From the NCBI GenBank assembly GCA_024645245.1, contig JAHEBN010000020.1, positions 1-37,270 on the forward strand: a stretch of 37,270 bases of DNA, in the 5' to 3' direction. How positions within the stretch are numbered: the stretch's first letter is position 1; every line of letters begins with the position of its first letter. Made by a program: the position numbers and the translations under genes. Below the pieces are notes generated by a model that was not told the origin of the DNA, did no database searches, and saw only the letters and a list, made by a program, of their open reading frames with translations. This document shows positions 10,506-18,434 of the stretch, one piece after another. Source of the DNA: Jiulongibacter sp. GTDB lineage: Bacteria > Bacteroidota > Bacteroidia > Cytophagales > Spirosomataceae.

Positions 10506-11579
10506 ATGCTAAATTTTTATCCGGGTCCGTCTAAACTGTACCCGCAGATTCGAGAGTATCTTACAGAAGCATTTGATAGCGGGATTCTGGAAATGAATCA
10601 CCGCAGTGAGGTTTTTATGGTTTTGTTGAAAAATACAATTCAGAATTTTAAGATTCAACAACATATTCCGGAAGACTATCAGGTGTACTTTACAAGTTCA
10701 GCTACCGAATGCTGGGAGATAGTAAACCAATCTCTGCTACATGGTAAAGTACAATTTCTGTACAATGGAGCTTTTGGTAAAAAATGGTTTCGATATGCCG
10801 TTACCAATCAAAATACACAACAGGATAAATTTCCAACAATAAGAGGCACTCGTTTTTCTTACAATCAAAGTGTAATAAGCTCGCAAATTGACACGGACAA
10901 TAACTTTATTTGCATCGATCAAAACGAAACCTCCAATGGGACTCAAATATCTCATTATGAAATAAATAAATTAAATTCTAACGCTCTGCTTTGCTTAGAC
11001 GTAACCTCCTCAATAGGTGGTACGAAGCTTCCTTGGCGAGCTGGTGATGTTTGGCTGGCCTCCTCCCAAAAATGCCTGGGATTACCTTCTGGTTTAGGCA
11101 TCTTGATTATATCACCAAAAGCGATTTCTGAGGCTGAAAAATGGAATGAAAGGAACCACTATAACAGTTTACTTTTCATTAAAGAAAACTTTGAAAAATA
11201 CCAAACACCTTACACTCCGAATATTCTGGGAATTTATTTATTAAACCAGATTTCACAGTACCTAGAACATATTGACCAGATTGATATAAGGATTAAAAAC
11301 AGGGCAGAAAAACTGGAGAACTTTATAAACGAAAGGAAAAATTTCAAACTTTTGATTGAAAATAGGGAATTGAGATCACAAACAGTAATTGCTATCGAAG
11401 CTTCAAAAGATAATTTGGCCAAAATCAAACAGAAAGCAGCAGAAAAAGAGATAATTTTGGGAAATGGATATGGAGAATGGAAAGAAAACACGTTCCGCAT
11501 CGCAAATTTCCCTGCCATTCCAGATAATGAATTTGATCTCTTAATGGAATTTCTAAAAATCACAGATGAAAGCTTATGA
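10506..11579 (+). CDS. Class V aminotransferase-fold PLP-dependent enzyme
   Basis: A 357-residue protein beginning MLNFYPGPSK, the usual opening of this SerC-like branch of class V (fold type I) aminotransferases. The PLP-binding lysine is K189 in the SSQKCLGLPSGLG motif, and NETSNGT and DVTSSIGG match other cofactor-pocket segments. The frame can be extended to ATG 10485, but that would place the start inside or ahead of the promoter box at 10495-10502, so 10506 is chosen. The stop overlaps the start of the marC-like gene by four bases (ATGA), so the two are probably translationally coupled. Classical SerC of this phylum has a different N-terminus, so I do not call it serC; the amino donor and acceptor are not known. 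Confidence 0.8.
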   Translation: MLNFYPGPSKLYPQIREYLTEAFDSGILEMNHRSEVFMVLLKNTIQNFKIQQHIPEDYQVYFTSSATECWEIVNQSLLHGKVQFLYNGAFGKKWFRYAVTNQNTQQDKFPTIRGTRFSYNQSVISSQIDTDNNFICIDQNETSNGTQISHYEINKLNSNALLCLDVTSSIGGTKLPWRAGDVWLASSQKCLGLPSGLGILIISPKAISEAEKWNERNHYNSLLFIKENFEKYQTPYTPNILGIYLLNQISQYLEHIDQIDIRIKNRAEKLENFINERKNFKLLIENRELRSQTVIAIEASKDNLAKIKQKAAEKEIILGNGYGEWKENTFRIANFPAIPDNEFDLLMEFLKITDESL

Positions 11580-12154
11580 ACTTTATTTTTAAGGAAATAT
11601 TCTCCGTAGCTCTTATTTTGTTTTCAATAATTGATATACTCGGCTCCATACCTATCATATTGAATATCAGGAAGAAAACGGGTGGAATACATGCCGAGCG
11701 AACCACCATAATCTCTGGTTTTTTGATGTTTGGTTATTTATATCTCGGTACCGGAATCCTTTCTTTATTCGGTGTCGATATAAAATCATTTGCTGTAGCC
11801 GGAGGGATAATTTTATTACTTATGGGTTTCGAAATGATATTGGGTCGTGAAATTTTCAAACATAATCCCACTACCGGAGCTCGATCAAGCTCCGTGGTTC
11901 CCTTAGCCTTCCCAATCATTGCGGGAGCCGGAACTATGACCTCGCTACTTTCCTTAAAGGCAGCTTATCACGAAGAAAACATTATCGTGGCTATTTTGGT
12001 AAATTTGATACTCGTTTATGCAGTATTAAAATCCTCATCGTATTTAGAAAGAAAAATAAGTCAGGCTAGTATTGAAGTTTTGCAGAAAGTATTTGGCCTT
12101 ATTCTTTTAGCAATAGCCATAAAGCTGATCAAAGAAAATTTAATTGCTTTGTGA
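11576..12154 (+). CDS. MarC/UPF0056 family integral membrane protein
   Basis: A 192-residue, highly hydrophobic protein with about six predicted membrane segments. The motifs DILGSIPIIL near residue 20, GFEMILGREIF in the middle and PLAFPIIAGAGTM near residue 110 are characteristic of the MarC (NAAT) family. These are inner-membrane proteins whose function is uncertain; some members have been linked to small-solute or amino-acid export. The start overlaps the stop of the aminotransferase gene by four bases, so the two form an operon. The gene ends four bases before the converging MOSC gene. Confidence 0.85.
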   Translation: MNFIFKEIFSVALILFSIIDILGSIPIILNIRKKTGGIHAERTTIISGFLMFGYLYLGTGILSLFGVDIKSFAVAGGIILLLMGFEMILGREIFKHNPTTGARSSSVVPLAFPIIAGAGTMTSLLSLKAAYHEENIIVAILVNLILVYAVLKSSSYLERKISQASIEVLQKVFGLILLAIAIKLIKENLIAL

Positions 12155-12158
12155 TATT

Positions 12159-12656
12159 TCAGCTAAAAAGTTTGGTTTGCGGATCATAAAATCGCACCTC
12201 ATCGAATACATTTATCTCACCACCTGTTAAGATCCGGGCAGTAATTCCTCCGTGCCCCCTCATCATGTTATAGCCACCGGCACCGAGGTTTTGCTCCATA
12301 CGACTACAAGGATGGCAATATCCGGTACCTTCTAAAAGTACATTTCCGATGTAAAACTTTTGATTGTGCAATGCCAAAAGATTAATGCCGGATATCACCA
12401 AATTACGCCTTAACAGCTTGGGATCTAGGGATTCCATCCCCATCATTTCGGCTACAGCATTAATATGTTCCTGTTGAATAAGAGTTACCTGGCGGCTAGC
12501 CGATTTCCCATTGTAATGATCAGCACTAATCCCCTTATTTTCAACCAATAAAGCAGAATTAACCACTAATATATCAGCCCTCGATTCAGGGCGAATTCCG
12601 ATCCACTCCAGCTTACCCGATTTTGGGAAGTTTGTCATCAACTGCTTTAATTCCAT
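12159..12656 (-). CDS. MOSC domain-containing protein
   Basis: A 165-residue single-domain protein. It has the MOSC-type opening GKLEWIGIRPESR, the ISADHYNGK segment, RQVTLIQQEH, RRNLVISGINLLAL and the Cys-bearing GYCHPCSRME motif that corresponds to the conserved cysteine of the MOSC fold. MOSC domains act in molybdenum-cofactor sulfur transfer or in reduction of N-hydroxylated compounds; stand-alone bacterial forms are usually of unknown substrate. The 5' end overlaps the 3' end of the endonuclease III gene by 44 bp. An internal ATG at 12638 (MTNFPKSG) would shorten the overlap and is a possible start. Confidence 0.85.
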   Translation of the reverse strand: MELKQLMTNFPKSGKLEWIGIRPESRADILVVNSALLVENKGISADHYNGKSASRQVTLIQQEHINAVAEMMGMESLDPKLLRRNLVISGINLLALHNQKFYIGNVLLEGTGYCHPCSRMEQNLGAGGYNMMRGHGGITARILTGGEINVFDEVRFYDPQTKLFS

Positions 12657-13299
12657 ATTTCTGTATTTTCTCGTAAGATTTACAAAGTGAAGTTATTCCG
12701 CAAATTTCACATTTAGGATTACGTGCTAAACATACGTATCGCCCATGTAAAATTAACCAATGATGTGCCTTGGGAATAATATCGTCAGAAAACGCTTTAA
12801 CCAATTCTTTTTCAACACTAAAAGGATTTTTGGCTTTGGGCGAAACCAAACCCAAGCGATGCGAAACCCTAAAAACGTGCGTATCCACAGCCATGGTAGG
12901 CAAATTATGAATGACCGATGCTATTACATTGGCCGTTTTCCGGCCAACTCCCGGCAGTTTCACCAATTCGTCAACAGTTCCCGGCACTTCACCATTGAAT
13001 TCATTTATCAACATGCGACCCAGGCCCACCAGATGTTTGGCCTTATTATTTGGATAAGAAATACTTCTTATGAGCTCAAACACCTCATCGGACGTTGCAG
13101 ATGCAAGGGCATTCGCAGAGGGATAAGCATCAAAAAGATAGGGTGTTACCATATTTACCCGTTTATCTGTACACTGAGCTGAAAGCACAACGGCCACTAT
13201 CAATTCATAGGGGTTGGTATATTGAAGTTCTGTCTCCGGATTGGGTTGATTTTCCTGAAAATATTCGACTATTCCTTTATATCGCTCCTTTTTAGTCAT
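12613..13299 (-). CDS. nth: Endonuclease III (DNA glycosylase/AP lyase)
   Basis: A 228-residue protein that removes oxidised pyrimidines and cleaves abasic sites in base excision repair. The helix-hairpin-helix motif LPGVGRKTANV carries the catalytic Lys (K121), and the Asp of AVDTHVFR is D139. The C-terminal [4Fe-4S] cluster ligands are present with the family spacing C-x6-C-x2-C-x5-C (CLARNPKCEICGITSLC). Length is normal for the family, with a short extension after the cluster. It is followed by and overlaps the MOSC gene, so the two are probably cotranscribed. Confidence 0.95.
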   Translation of the reverse strand: MTKKERYKGIVEYFQENQPNPETELQYTNPYELIVAVVLSAQCTDKRVNMVTPYLFDAYPSANALASATSDEVFELIRSISYPNNKAKHLVGLGRMLINEFNGEVPGTVDELVKLPGVGRKTANVIASVIHNLPTMAVDTHVFRVSHRLGLVSPKAKNPFSVEKELVKAFSDDIIPKAHHWLILHGRYVCLARNPKCEICGITSLCKSYEKIQKYGIKAVDDKLPKIG

Positions 13300-13411
13300 T
13301 CGGCATATTTTATTTCACAAATAAACGGAGTTTTTGCCGGAGATCATTTTTTTAAATCGATGAAAAGCCTTACTTGTGCCGGTTAACCCGAATTATTTCT
13401 AAACAAATAAA

Positions 13412-14722
13412 ATGAATAATCTGACCAGGCCTAGAAAAAAAGATTTAGGATTAGGTGAATTGATTGCCATCGCCCTAGGAGGTATGGTGGGCGGAGGTAT
13501 TTTTTCGATTTTGGGCGTTTCTGTTGATAAAATTGGCAATTCCACACCATTTGCCATAGGCATCGGTGGGATTTTGGCCTTTTTTGCCGCCTATTCGTAT
13601 GTGAAACTAACTTTGCTTTACAAAGATTCCGGAGCTACCTATTCCTTTTTTAAGAAAACATTCCCTGATTCACCATTCGCAGCTTCAGCCATTGGCTGGC
13701 TGGTTTCATTTGGATACATCAGTACTTTGGCTTTATATGCTTTTACTTTCGCATCTTATTTCTGCAGTATTTTTCCTTTCTTAAATCATCCTTATACGGC
13801 TAAAATAGTAGCGGGTTTAATTATTTCCCTTTTCGCCTTTATAAACATTGTGAGTGTAAAAGGAATGGGAAAAATTGAAGATTGGTTGGTTTATTCCAAA
13901 ATAATCGTCTTGCTTTTCATATCCGGCCTATTGGCAGGTAAAGGAAAAATGGAAAACTTCACGCCATTATTGAATGCAGATACCAGTTTAAGTACAATTC
14001 TATTGGTTTCAGCGATCACATTTGTAGCATACGAGGGCTTTCAATTGGTAATTCACGCTTATAATGAGATGGACGAACCTCAAAAAAACATTCCCAAAGC
14101 CATATATAGTTCGATTGCCATAGCAACTTCTTTATATGTCCTACTGGCTATTTCCGCCTTATCCGTAATTCCTAAAGAAAGCATAATACAAGACAAAGAA
14201 TACGCTTTGGCAGCAGGTGCACAGGTCTATATTGGCAATCTCGGTCTTTTTATTGTCGTATTTGGTGCCATGTTGGCCACTTCGAGTGCAATCAGCGGAA
14301 CGCTCTTCGGAGCCTCCCGATTAATGGCAGTTATTGCTAAAGACGGGTATTTGCCCGAAAAATTGGGACATAAGGTAAAAACGTATATTCCGGATTACGC
14401 CATCTATACCATGAGTTTGCTGGCTTTTATTCTAATTCTAACCGGAGGTTTGCAGGTGATATTGGAGTTTGGCAGTATTACTTTTATTCTGGTTTCTCTT
14501 ATGATGGCTATTTCGAATTACAAAATGAGAAAAGAGACCAAAACCAGAACGACGGTAGCACTAATTACTATTGGAGGCTTAGCCATGGCAGCGATTTTGA
14601 TATTTTACTTCGAATGGAATGAAAACTTTGACCAGTTGATTTATATTATCAGTATATACCTGTTATTGGTTATAGGGTCTTATGTTTTTGCCAAAAGGCA
14701 GAAAAGACAAATGCCCAATTGA
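13412..14722 (+). CDS. APC-superfamily amino acid permease
   Basis: A 436-residue polytopic membrane protein with about twelve predicted segments. The opening motif LGLGELIAIALGGMVGGGIF is the unwound first helix (substrate site, G-x-G-G-G) typical of the amino acid-polyamine-organocation superfamily. Further family features are the FVAYEGFQLV segment in the middle and the SGTLFGASRLM segment near residue 295. The substrate cannot be assigned from sequence. The gene stands alone; a near-consensus box TACTTGTG about 40 bases upstream of the ATG may serve as promoter. Confidence 0.85.
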   Translation: MNNLTRPRKKDLGLGELIAIALGGMVGGGIFSILGVSVDKIGNSTPFAIGIGGILAFFAAYSYVKLTLLYKDSGATYSFFKKTFPDSPFAASAIGWLVSFGYISTLALYAFTFASYFCSIFPFLNHPYTAKIVAGLIISLFAFINIVSVKGMGKIEDWLVYSKIIVLLFISGLLAGKGKMENFTPLLNADTSLSTILLVSAITFVAYEGFQLVIHAYNEMDEPQKNIPKAIYSSIAIATSLYVLLAISALSVIPKESIIQDKEYALAAGAQVYIGNLGLFIVVFGAMLATSSAISGTLFGASRLMAVIAKDGYLPEKLGHKVKTYIPDYAIYTMSLLAFILILTGGLQVILEFGSITFILVSLMMAISNYKMRKETKTRTTVALITIGGLAMAAILIFYFEWNENFDQLIYIISIYLLLVIGSYVFAKRQKRQMPN

Positions 14723-14801
14723 AATTTTGGCAATTCAAAAAGTAAAATATTCAAAAAAATCGAAGTACATTTAACACAACTAACTGGTAACTTTGTTTAC
14801 C

Positions 14802-15905
14802 TCAACGCACATTTTTCCGGCGATTCTTCTCAAAATCCTCTAATACAAATCCACCCAGTCCATCCAGATTGGAATAGTATGCACGACCATTATTAACTTT
14901 TGTAAAATCGCGTACAAATTGCTTTAGATATGGATCTGTCGCGATCATAAATGTAGTAATCGGAATATCCATTCGGCGTGCCTGTGCAGCGATATTCAGC
15001 GTTTTATTAACGATTTTACGATCCAGACCAAAAGCATTTTTATAATAAGCAATTCCTTCTTTCAGGCAAGTAGGCTTGCCATCAGTAATCATAAAGATTT
15101 GCTTATTCTTCGTTTTACGTCTTCTGAGCAAGTCCATCGCGAGCTCTAGTCCGGCAACCGTATTGGTGTGATAAGGCCCCACTTCCAGATAAGGAATATC
15201 TTTCAATTGGATGGTCCAGGCGTCGTTGCCAAATACCAATATATCAAGGGTGTCTTTGGGATATCTCGTGCGAATAAGCTCGGCCATGGCCAGTGCCACT
15301 TTCTTTGCAGGGGTTATTCTATCTTCCCCATATAGAATCATCGAGTGGCTGATATCTATCATAAGTACAGTGGCCGTATGCAATTTGGTTTCGCTTTCGA
15401 TCACCTCCAAATCCCGTTCGGTTAGCATAAAATCATCACCCAAACCGCTGTTTACCTGTGCATTCTTCAGGCTTTCGGTCATGCTGATTTGATCTAAACT
15501 ATCACCAAATTGGAAACTACGGATATCGGCACCACTTTCGTCACCGGGCCCATTAAAATTAGTTTTGTGGTTTCCTCCGGTTTTGCTTCTTTTCATTTTA
15601 CCGAAAATCTCATCCAAACTCGATTTCCGGATACTTTGCTCACTTTTAGCAGTCATTATGAGCTGCCCCTCTCCCTCTTCTTCCTTTATATAACCTTTGT
15701 CTTTAAGCTCTTGAATAAAATCGGCCATGGCATATTTGTCATCGGTAAGATTATACCTTCTGTCCAACTCGCTCATGTAGTCCAATGCCTGCGATACATC
15801 ACCAGCAAAAATCAAAAGTAATTGCTGAAAAATATCCAGCAACTTTTCAAAATTAGCTCCTCCACCCTCTTCCGGCTTGTAATCAGTAAATCGGAATCCT
15901 TTCAT
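14802..15905 (-). CDS. VWA domain-containing protein
   Basis: A 367-residue protein with an N-terminal helical region (about 1-170) and a von Willebrand factor A domain (about 175-350). The metal-ion-dependent adhesion site is intact: DISHS (D-x-S-x-S), a downstream Thr in HTNTVAG, and ITDGKPT. No signal peptide is seen, so it is probably cytoplasmic. Proteins of this type usually work with a MoxR-like AAA+ ATPase, but no ATPase gene lies next to it here. It follows the peptidase gene on the same strand after an 88-base gap. Confidence 0.8.
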   Translation of the reverse strand: MKGFRFTDYKPEEGGGANFEKLLDIFQQLLLIFAGDVSQALDYMSELDRRYNLTDDKYAMADFIQELKDKGYIKEEEGEGQLIMTAKSEQSIRKSSLDEIFGKMKRSKTGGNHKTNFNGPGDESGADIRSFQFGDSLDQISMTESLKNAQVNSGLGDDFMLTERDLEVIESETKLHTATVLMIDISHSMILYGEDRITPAKKVALAMAELIRTRYPKDTLDILVFGNDAWTIQLKDIPYLEVGPYHTNTVAGLELAMDLLRRRKTKNKQIFMITDGKPTCLKEGIAYYKNAFGLDRKIVNKTLNIAAQARRMDIPITTFMIATDPYLKQFVRDFTKVNNGRAYYSNLDGLGGFVLEDFEKNRRKNVR

Positions 15906-15993
15906 ATATTCAACGCTGTTTTAGATAATAACAAGAATGCATTAAAGATGGTTTTAAGTCGGATTTATATTTACCGCCAAGCATTTGTATTTT

Positions 15994-18069
15994 CTACTTT
16001 ATTTTGCCCTCAAGTGCCAGTAAAAAGGCCCAGTCCAAAGCTACATCTTTCAAAAAATCAAATCTGCCTGAAGCTCCCCCGTGCCCAAATTCCATATTCG
16101 TATGCAGCAATAATACGGTATCATTTGTTTTCATATCCCGCAGTTTAGCCACCCATTTTGCCGGTTCAAAATACTGCACCTGACTGTCGTGCAAACCCGT
16201 GGTTACCAGCATATTTGGATAGGCCTTCTGCTCCACATTTTCATAGGGCGAATAGGCCTTCATGTATTCATAGGCCTCTTTTTCATTCGGATTTCCCCAC
16301 TCGTCATACTCATTGGTAGTTAAGGGAATATTTTCGTCGAGCATGGTATTTACCACATCCACAAAAGGAACATCGGCTATCAAACCATTAAATAAATCCG
16401 GAGCCATATTGGCCACTGCACCCATGAGTAAACCTCCGGCAGAGCCACCATTTGCATATAAATGATCGGTTGAAGTAAATTTTTCCTGAATCAGGAATTT
16501 ACCGCAGTCTATAAAATCAGTAAAAGTATTCCGCTTTTTCATCAGTTTGCCATCCAGATACCACTTTCGCCCCATTTCCTGACCACCCCGAATATGTGCA
16601 ATCGCAAATGCAAAACCACGGTCGAGCAAACTCAATCTTATGCTTCTAAAGGATGCATCCATACTATAGCCGTAAGATCCATAAGCATACAATAGCAATG
16701 CATTTGAACCATCTTTTTTGAATCCTTTTTTATAAACAATCGATATGGGTATTTTTATTCCATCGCCCGATGTGGCGTAGAGCCTTTCTGTTTCATATTC
16801 ATTTTGATCGTATCCACCCAGCACCTCTTGTTGTTTCATCAACACTTTGGTTTCCTTTTCCAGATTGTAATCATAAACCGAAGATGGTGTAATCAGGGAG
16901 GTATAGCTAAACCGCAAAACTTTGCTTTCATAATCGGCATTTTTACCAATTCCGGCATCATAAGTAGCCTCACCAAAATTTATAAAGTGTACTTTTCCGG
17001 TAGCCAGGTTTCGTACTTCCAGTTCGGTGAGTCCATTTCGGCGTTGTTGTACCACCAAAAATTCCCGAAACTCCTCCAAACCTTCTATTAATACATCTTC
17101 CCGGTGTGGAATATATTCCTTCCATTTTTCAAATGTGGTGTGGTCTAATGGACACTCCATCACCTTAAAGTTTTCGGCATTTTCATTGGTAAAAATCAAA
17201 AAACGATCAGCTAAGGGTGTTACATCGTACAATACCTCTTTCATTCTTGTCTGAAAAACCCGGAATTCTTCCTCAGGTTTATTGGCATCCAGCAATCGGA
17301 TTTCGGAAGATACAGTGGCAGCGGAATGGATAAATATCCATTGCCCATTTTTGCTTTTGCCCACACCTATGTAATTGCTTTTATCTTTTTCCTTATATAC
17401 CAGGTCATCTTTTTCCTGACCAAGTTTATGCCTCATTATCTTTTCCGAAAGCAGCGTGCGGGGGTTTTTATTTGTATAAAAAAGGGTTTGGTTATCGTTT
17501 GCCCATACCGGATCTCCCTCTGTATTTTTAATTTCATCGGCCAGTAATTCTCCGGTTTCCAGATTTTTTACATAAATGGTGTATTGCCGTCTGGAAACCT
17601 CATCCACCGCAAAAGCCATCAATTTATTATTTTCACTTATGGCCGACCCACCTATGGCATAATAAGCTTTGCCATCTGCCATTTGATCCACATCCAGCAG
17701 CACTTCTTCTTCAGCATCCAGGCTCGCCTTTTTCCTGCAATATTTATAATATTGTTTGCCTTCATCCGTACGTGAATAGTAATAATATCCATTCGAATAA
17801 TAGGGTACACTTTCGTCTTTCTCTTTAATTCTGCCCTTCATTTCTTCAAACAGTTCCGCTTGAATAGCATCTGTAGAAGCCATCATTTCCTTCAGATAGG
17901 CATTTTCAGCATTCAGGTAATCCACTACTTGATCACTTTCAGGGCCTTTTCCGAAAAAATCGTACATCCAATAGTACGGATCATTTACTTTTTCACCGTG
18001 AATATCGCGGATATGCTCTTTTTTTTCAGCTTTTGGTGGCGTAATTAAAGGCCAAGGAAATTTATTCAT
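15994..18069 (-). CDS. S9 family peptidase (oligopeptidase B / prolyl oligopeptidase type)
   Basis: A 691-residue serine peptidase with an N-terminal beta-propeller (about 80-400) and a C-terminal alpha/beta hydrolase domain. The nucleophile lies in GGSAGG near residue 543, the catalytic Asp in GLHDSQV near 626 and the His in FGHGGASG near 658. The YMKAYSPYENV and IRGGQEMGRKWY segments are typical of the oligopeptidase B branch. There is no signal peptide, so it probably acts on short peptides in the cytoplasm; family members prefer cleavage after basic residues, which is not proven here. The start follows a consensus -7 box at 18100-18107. Confidence 0.9.
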   Translation of the reverse strand: MNKFPWPLITPPKAEKKEHIRDIHGEKVNDPYYWMYDFFGKGPESDQVVDYLNAENAYLKEMMASTDAIQAELFEEMKGRIKEKDESVPYYSNGYYYYSRTDEGKQYYKYCRKKASLDAEEEVLLDVDQMADGKAYYAIGGSAISENNKLMAFAVDEVSRRQYTIYVKNLETGELLADEIKNTEGDPVWANDNQTLFYTNKNPRTLLSEKIMRHKLGQEKDDLVYKEKDKSNYIGVGKSKNGQWIFIHSAATVSSEIRLLDANKPEEEFRVFQTRMKEVLYDVTPLADRFLIFTNENAENFKVMECPLDHTTFEKWKEYIPHREDVLIEGLEEFREFLVVQQRRNGLTELEVRNLATGKVHFINFGEATYDAGIGKNADYESKVLRFSYTSLITPSSVYDYNLEKETKVLMKQQEVLGGYDQNEYETERLYATSGDGIKIPISIVYKKGFKKDGSNALLLYAYGSYGYSMDASFRSIRLSLLDRGFAFAIAHIRGGQEMGRKWYLDGKLMKKRNTFTDFIDCGKFLIQEKFTSTDHLYANGGSAGGLLMGAVANMAPDLFNGLIADVPFVDVVNTMLDENIPLTTNEYDEWGNPNEKEAYEYMKAYSPYENVEQKAYPNMLVTTGLHDSQVQYFEPAKWVAKLRDMKTNDTVLLLHTNMEFGHGGASGRFDFLKDVALDWAFLLALEGKIK

Positions 18070-18099
18070 TTCTAAGTATTTAGGTCAAACTATCTTTTG

Positions 18100-18107
18100 C
18101 AAAGGTA
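18100..18107 (-). promoter_or_regulatory. Bacteroidota -7 promoter element TACCTTTG for the S9 peptidase
   Basis: On the minus strand the sequence reads TACCTTTGC, a full match to TAnnTTTG followed by the often seen C. It lies about 30 bases upstream of the ATG at 18069. Confidence 0.65.
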
Positions 18108-18120
18108 ATCAGCACAAAAA

Positions 18121-18128
18121 TACCTTTG
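18121..18128 (+). promoter_or_regulatory. Possible plus-strand -7 box TACCTTTG
   Basis: TACCTTTG on the plus strand matches the consensus and is divergent from the peptidase promoter. It could drive transcription across the intergenic repeat toward the GH5 gene, but it is about 300 bases away from that gene. No closer consensus box was seen. Confidence 0.35.
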
Positions 18129-18175
18129 TTTACAGATTTAGTCCTCTTTTATTTTTAATTGATATCTACTTTTTT

Positions 18176-18330
18176 GGGCAAGCCCCTTTTTCCGCCTAGG
18201 GTAGGAAAATGGGTCGGGCTGTGCAGGGCTGTCGGTGTGCTCAAATATTACCCGAAAAGGAATAACACCCTGAATGAGCACACCCACACTAAGGCGTGGC
18301 CCTTTACCATCCCTATTGCGGGCTTTTATC
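18176..18330. repeat. Probable interspersed intergenic repeat element with stem-loop
   Basis: The 365-base gap between the peptidase and GH5 genes contains a G+C-rich block unlike its AT-rich surroundings. It opens with GGGCAAGCCCC, contains GGGTCGGGCT and closes near GGCGTGGCCC and ATTGCGGGC. In its centre GGTGTGCTCA (18234-18243) pairs perfectly with TGAGCACACC (18275-18284) around a 31-base loop. The GGGTCGGGCT ... GGCGTGGCCC layout resembles dispersed intergenic elements I recall from Bacteroidota genomes; this cannot be confirmed from a single copy. A 66-codon open frame across it is not credible as a gene. Confidence 0.6.
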
Positions 18331-18434
18331 TATTTTATTCCAAAGCTTTATGTTCTTAGCCATTTTTTGTATCAAAATTTCAAACCTTATGTATCTCCAT
18401 CTGTTTTGATTAAATTCGTTTAAAAAAAGACTTC

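Noticed and set aside
10506-11579. Assignment as classical serC
   Set aside because: The N-terminus differs from phosphoserine aminotransferases typical of this phylum and no serA is adjacent, so only the class V family is supported.
18159-18359. 66-residue open frame in the gap before the GH5 gene
   Set aside because: It runs across the intergenic repeat element and stem-loop and has no recognisable protein character.
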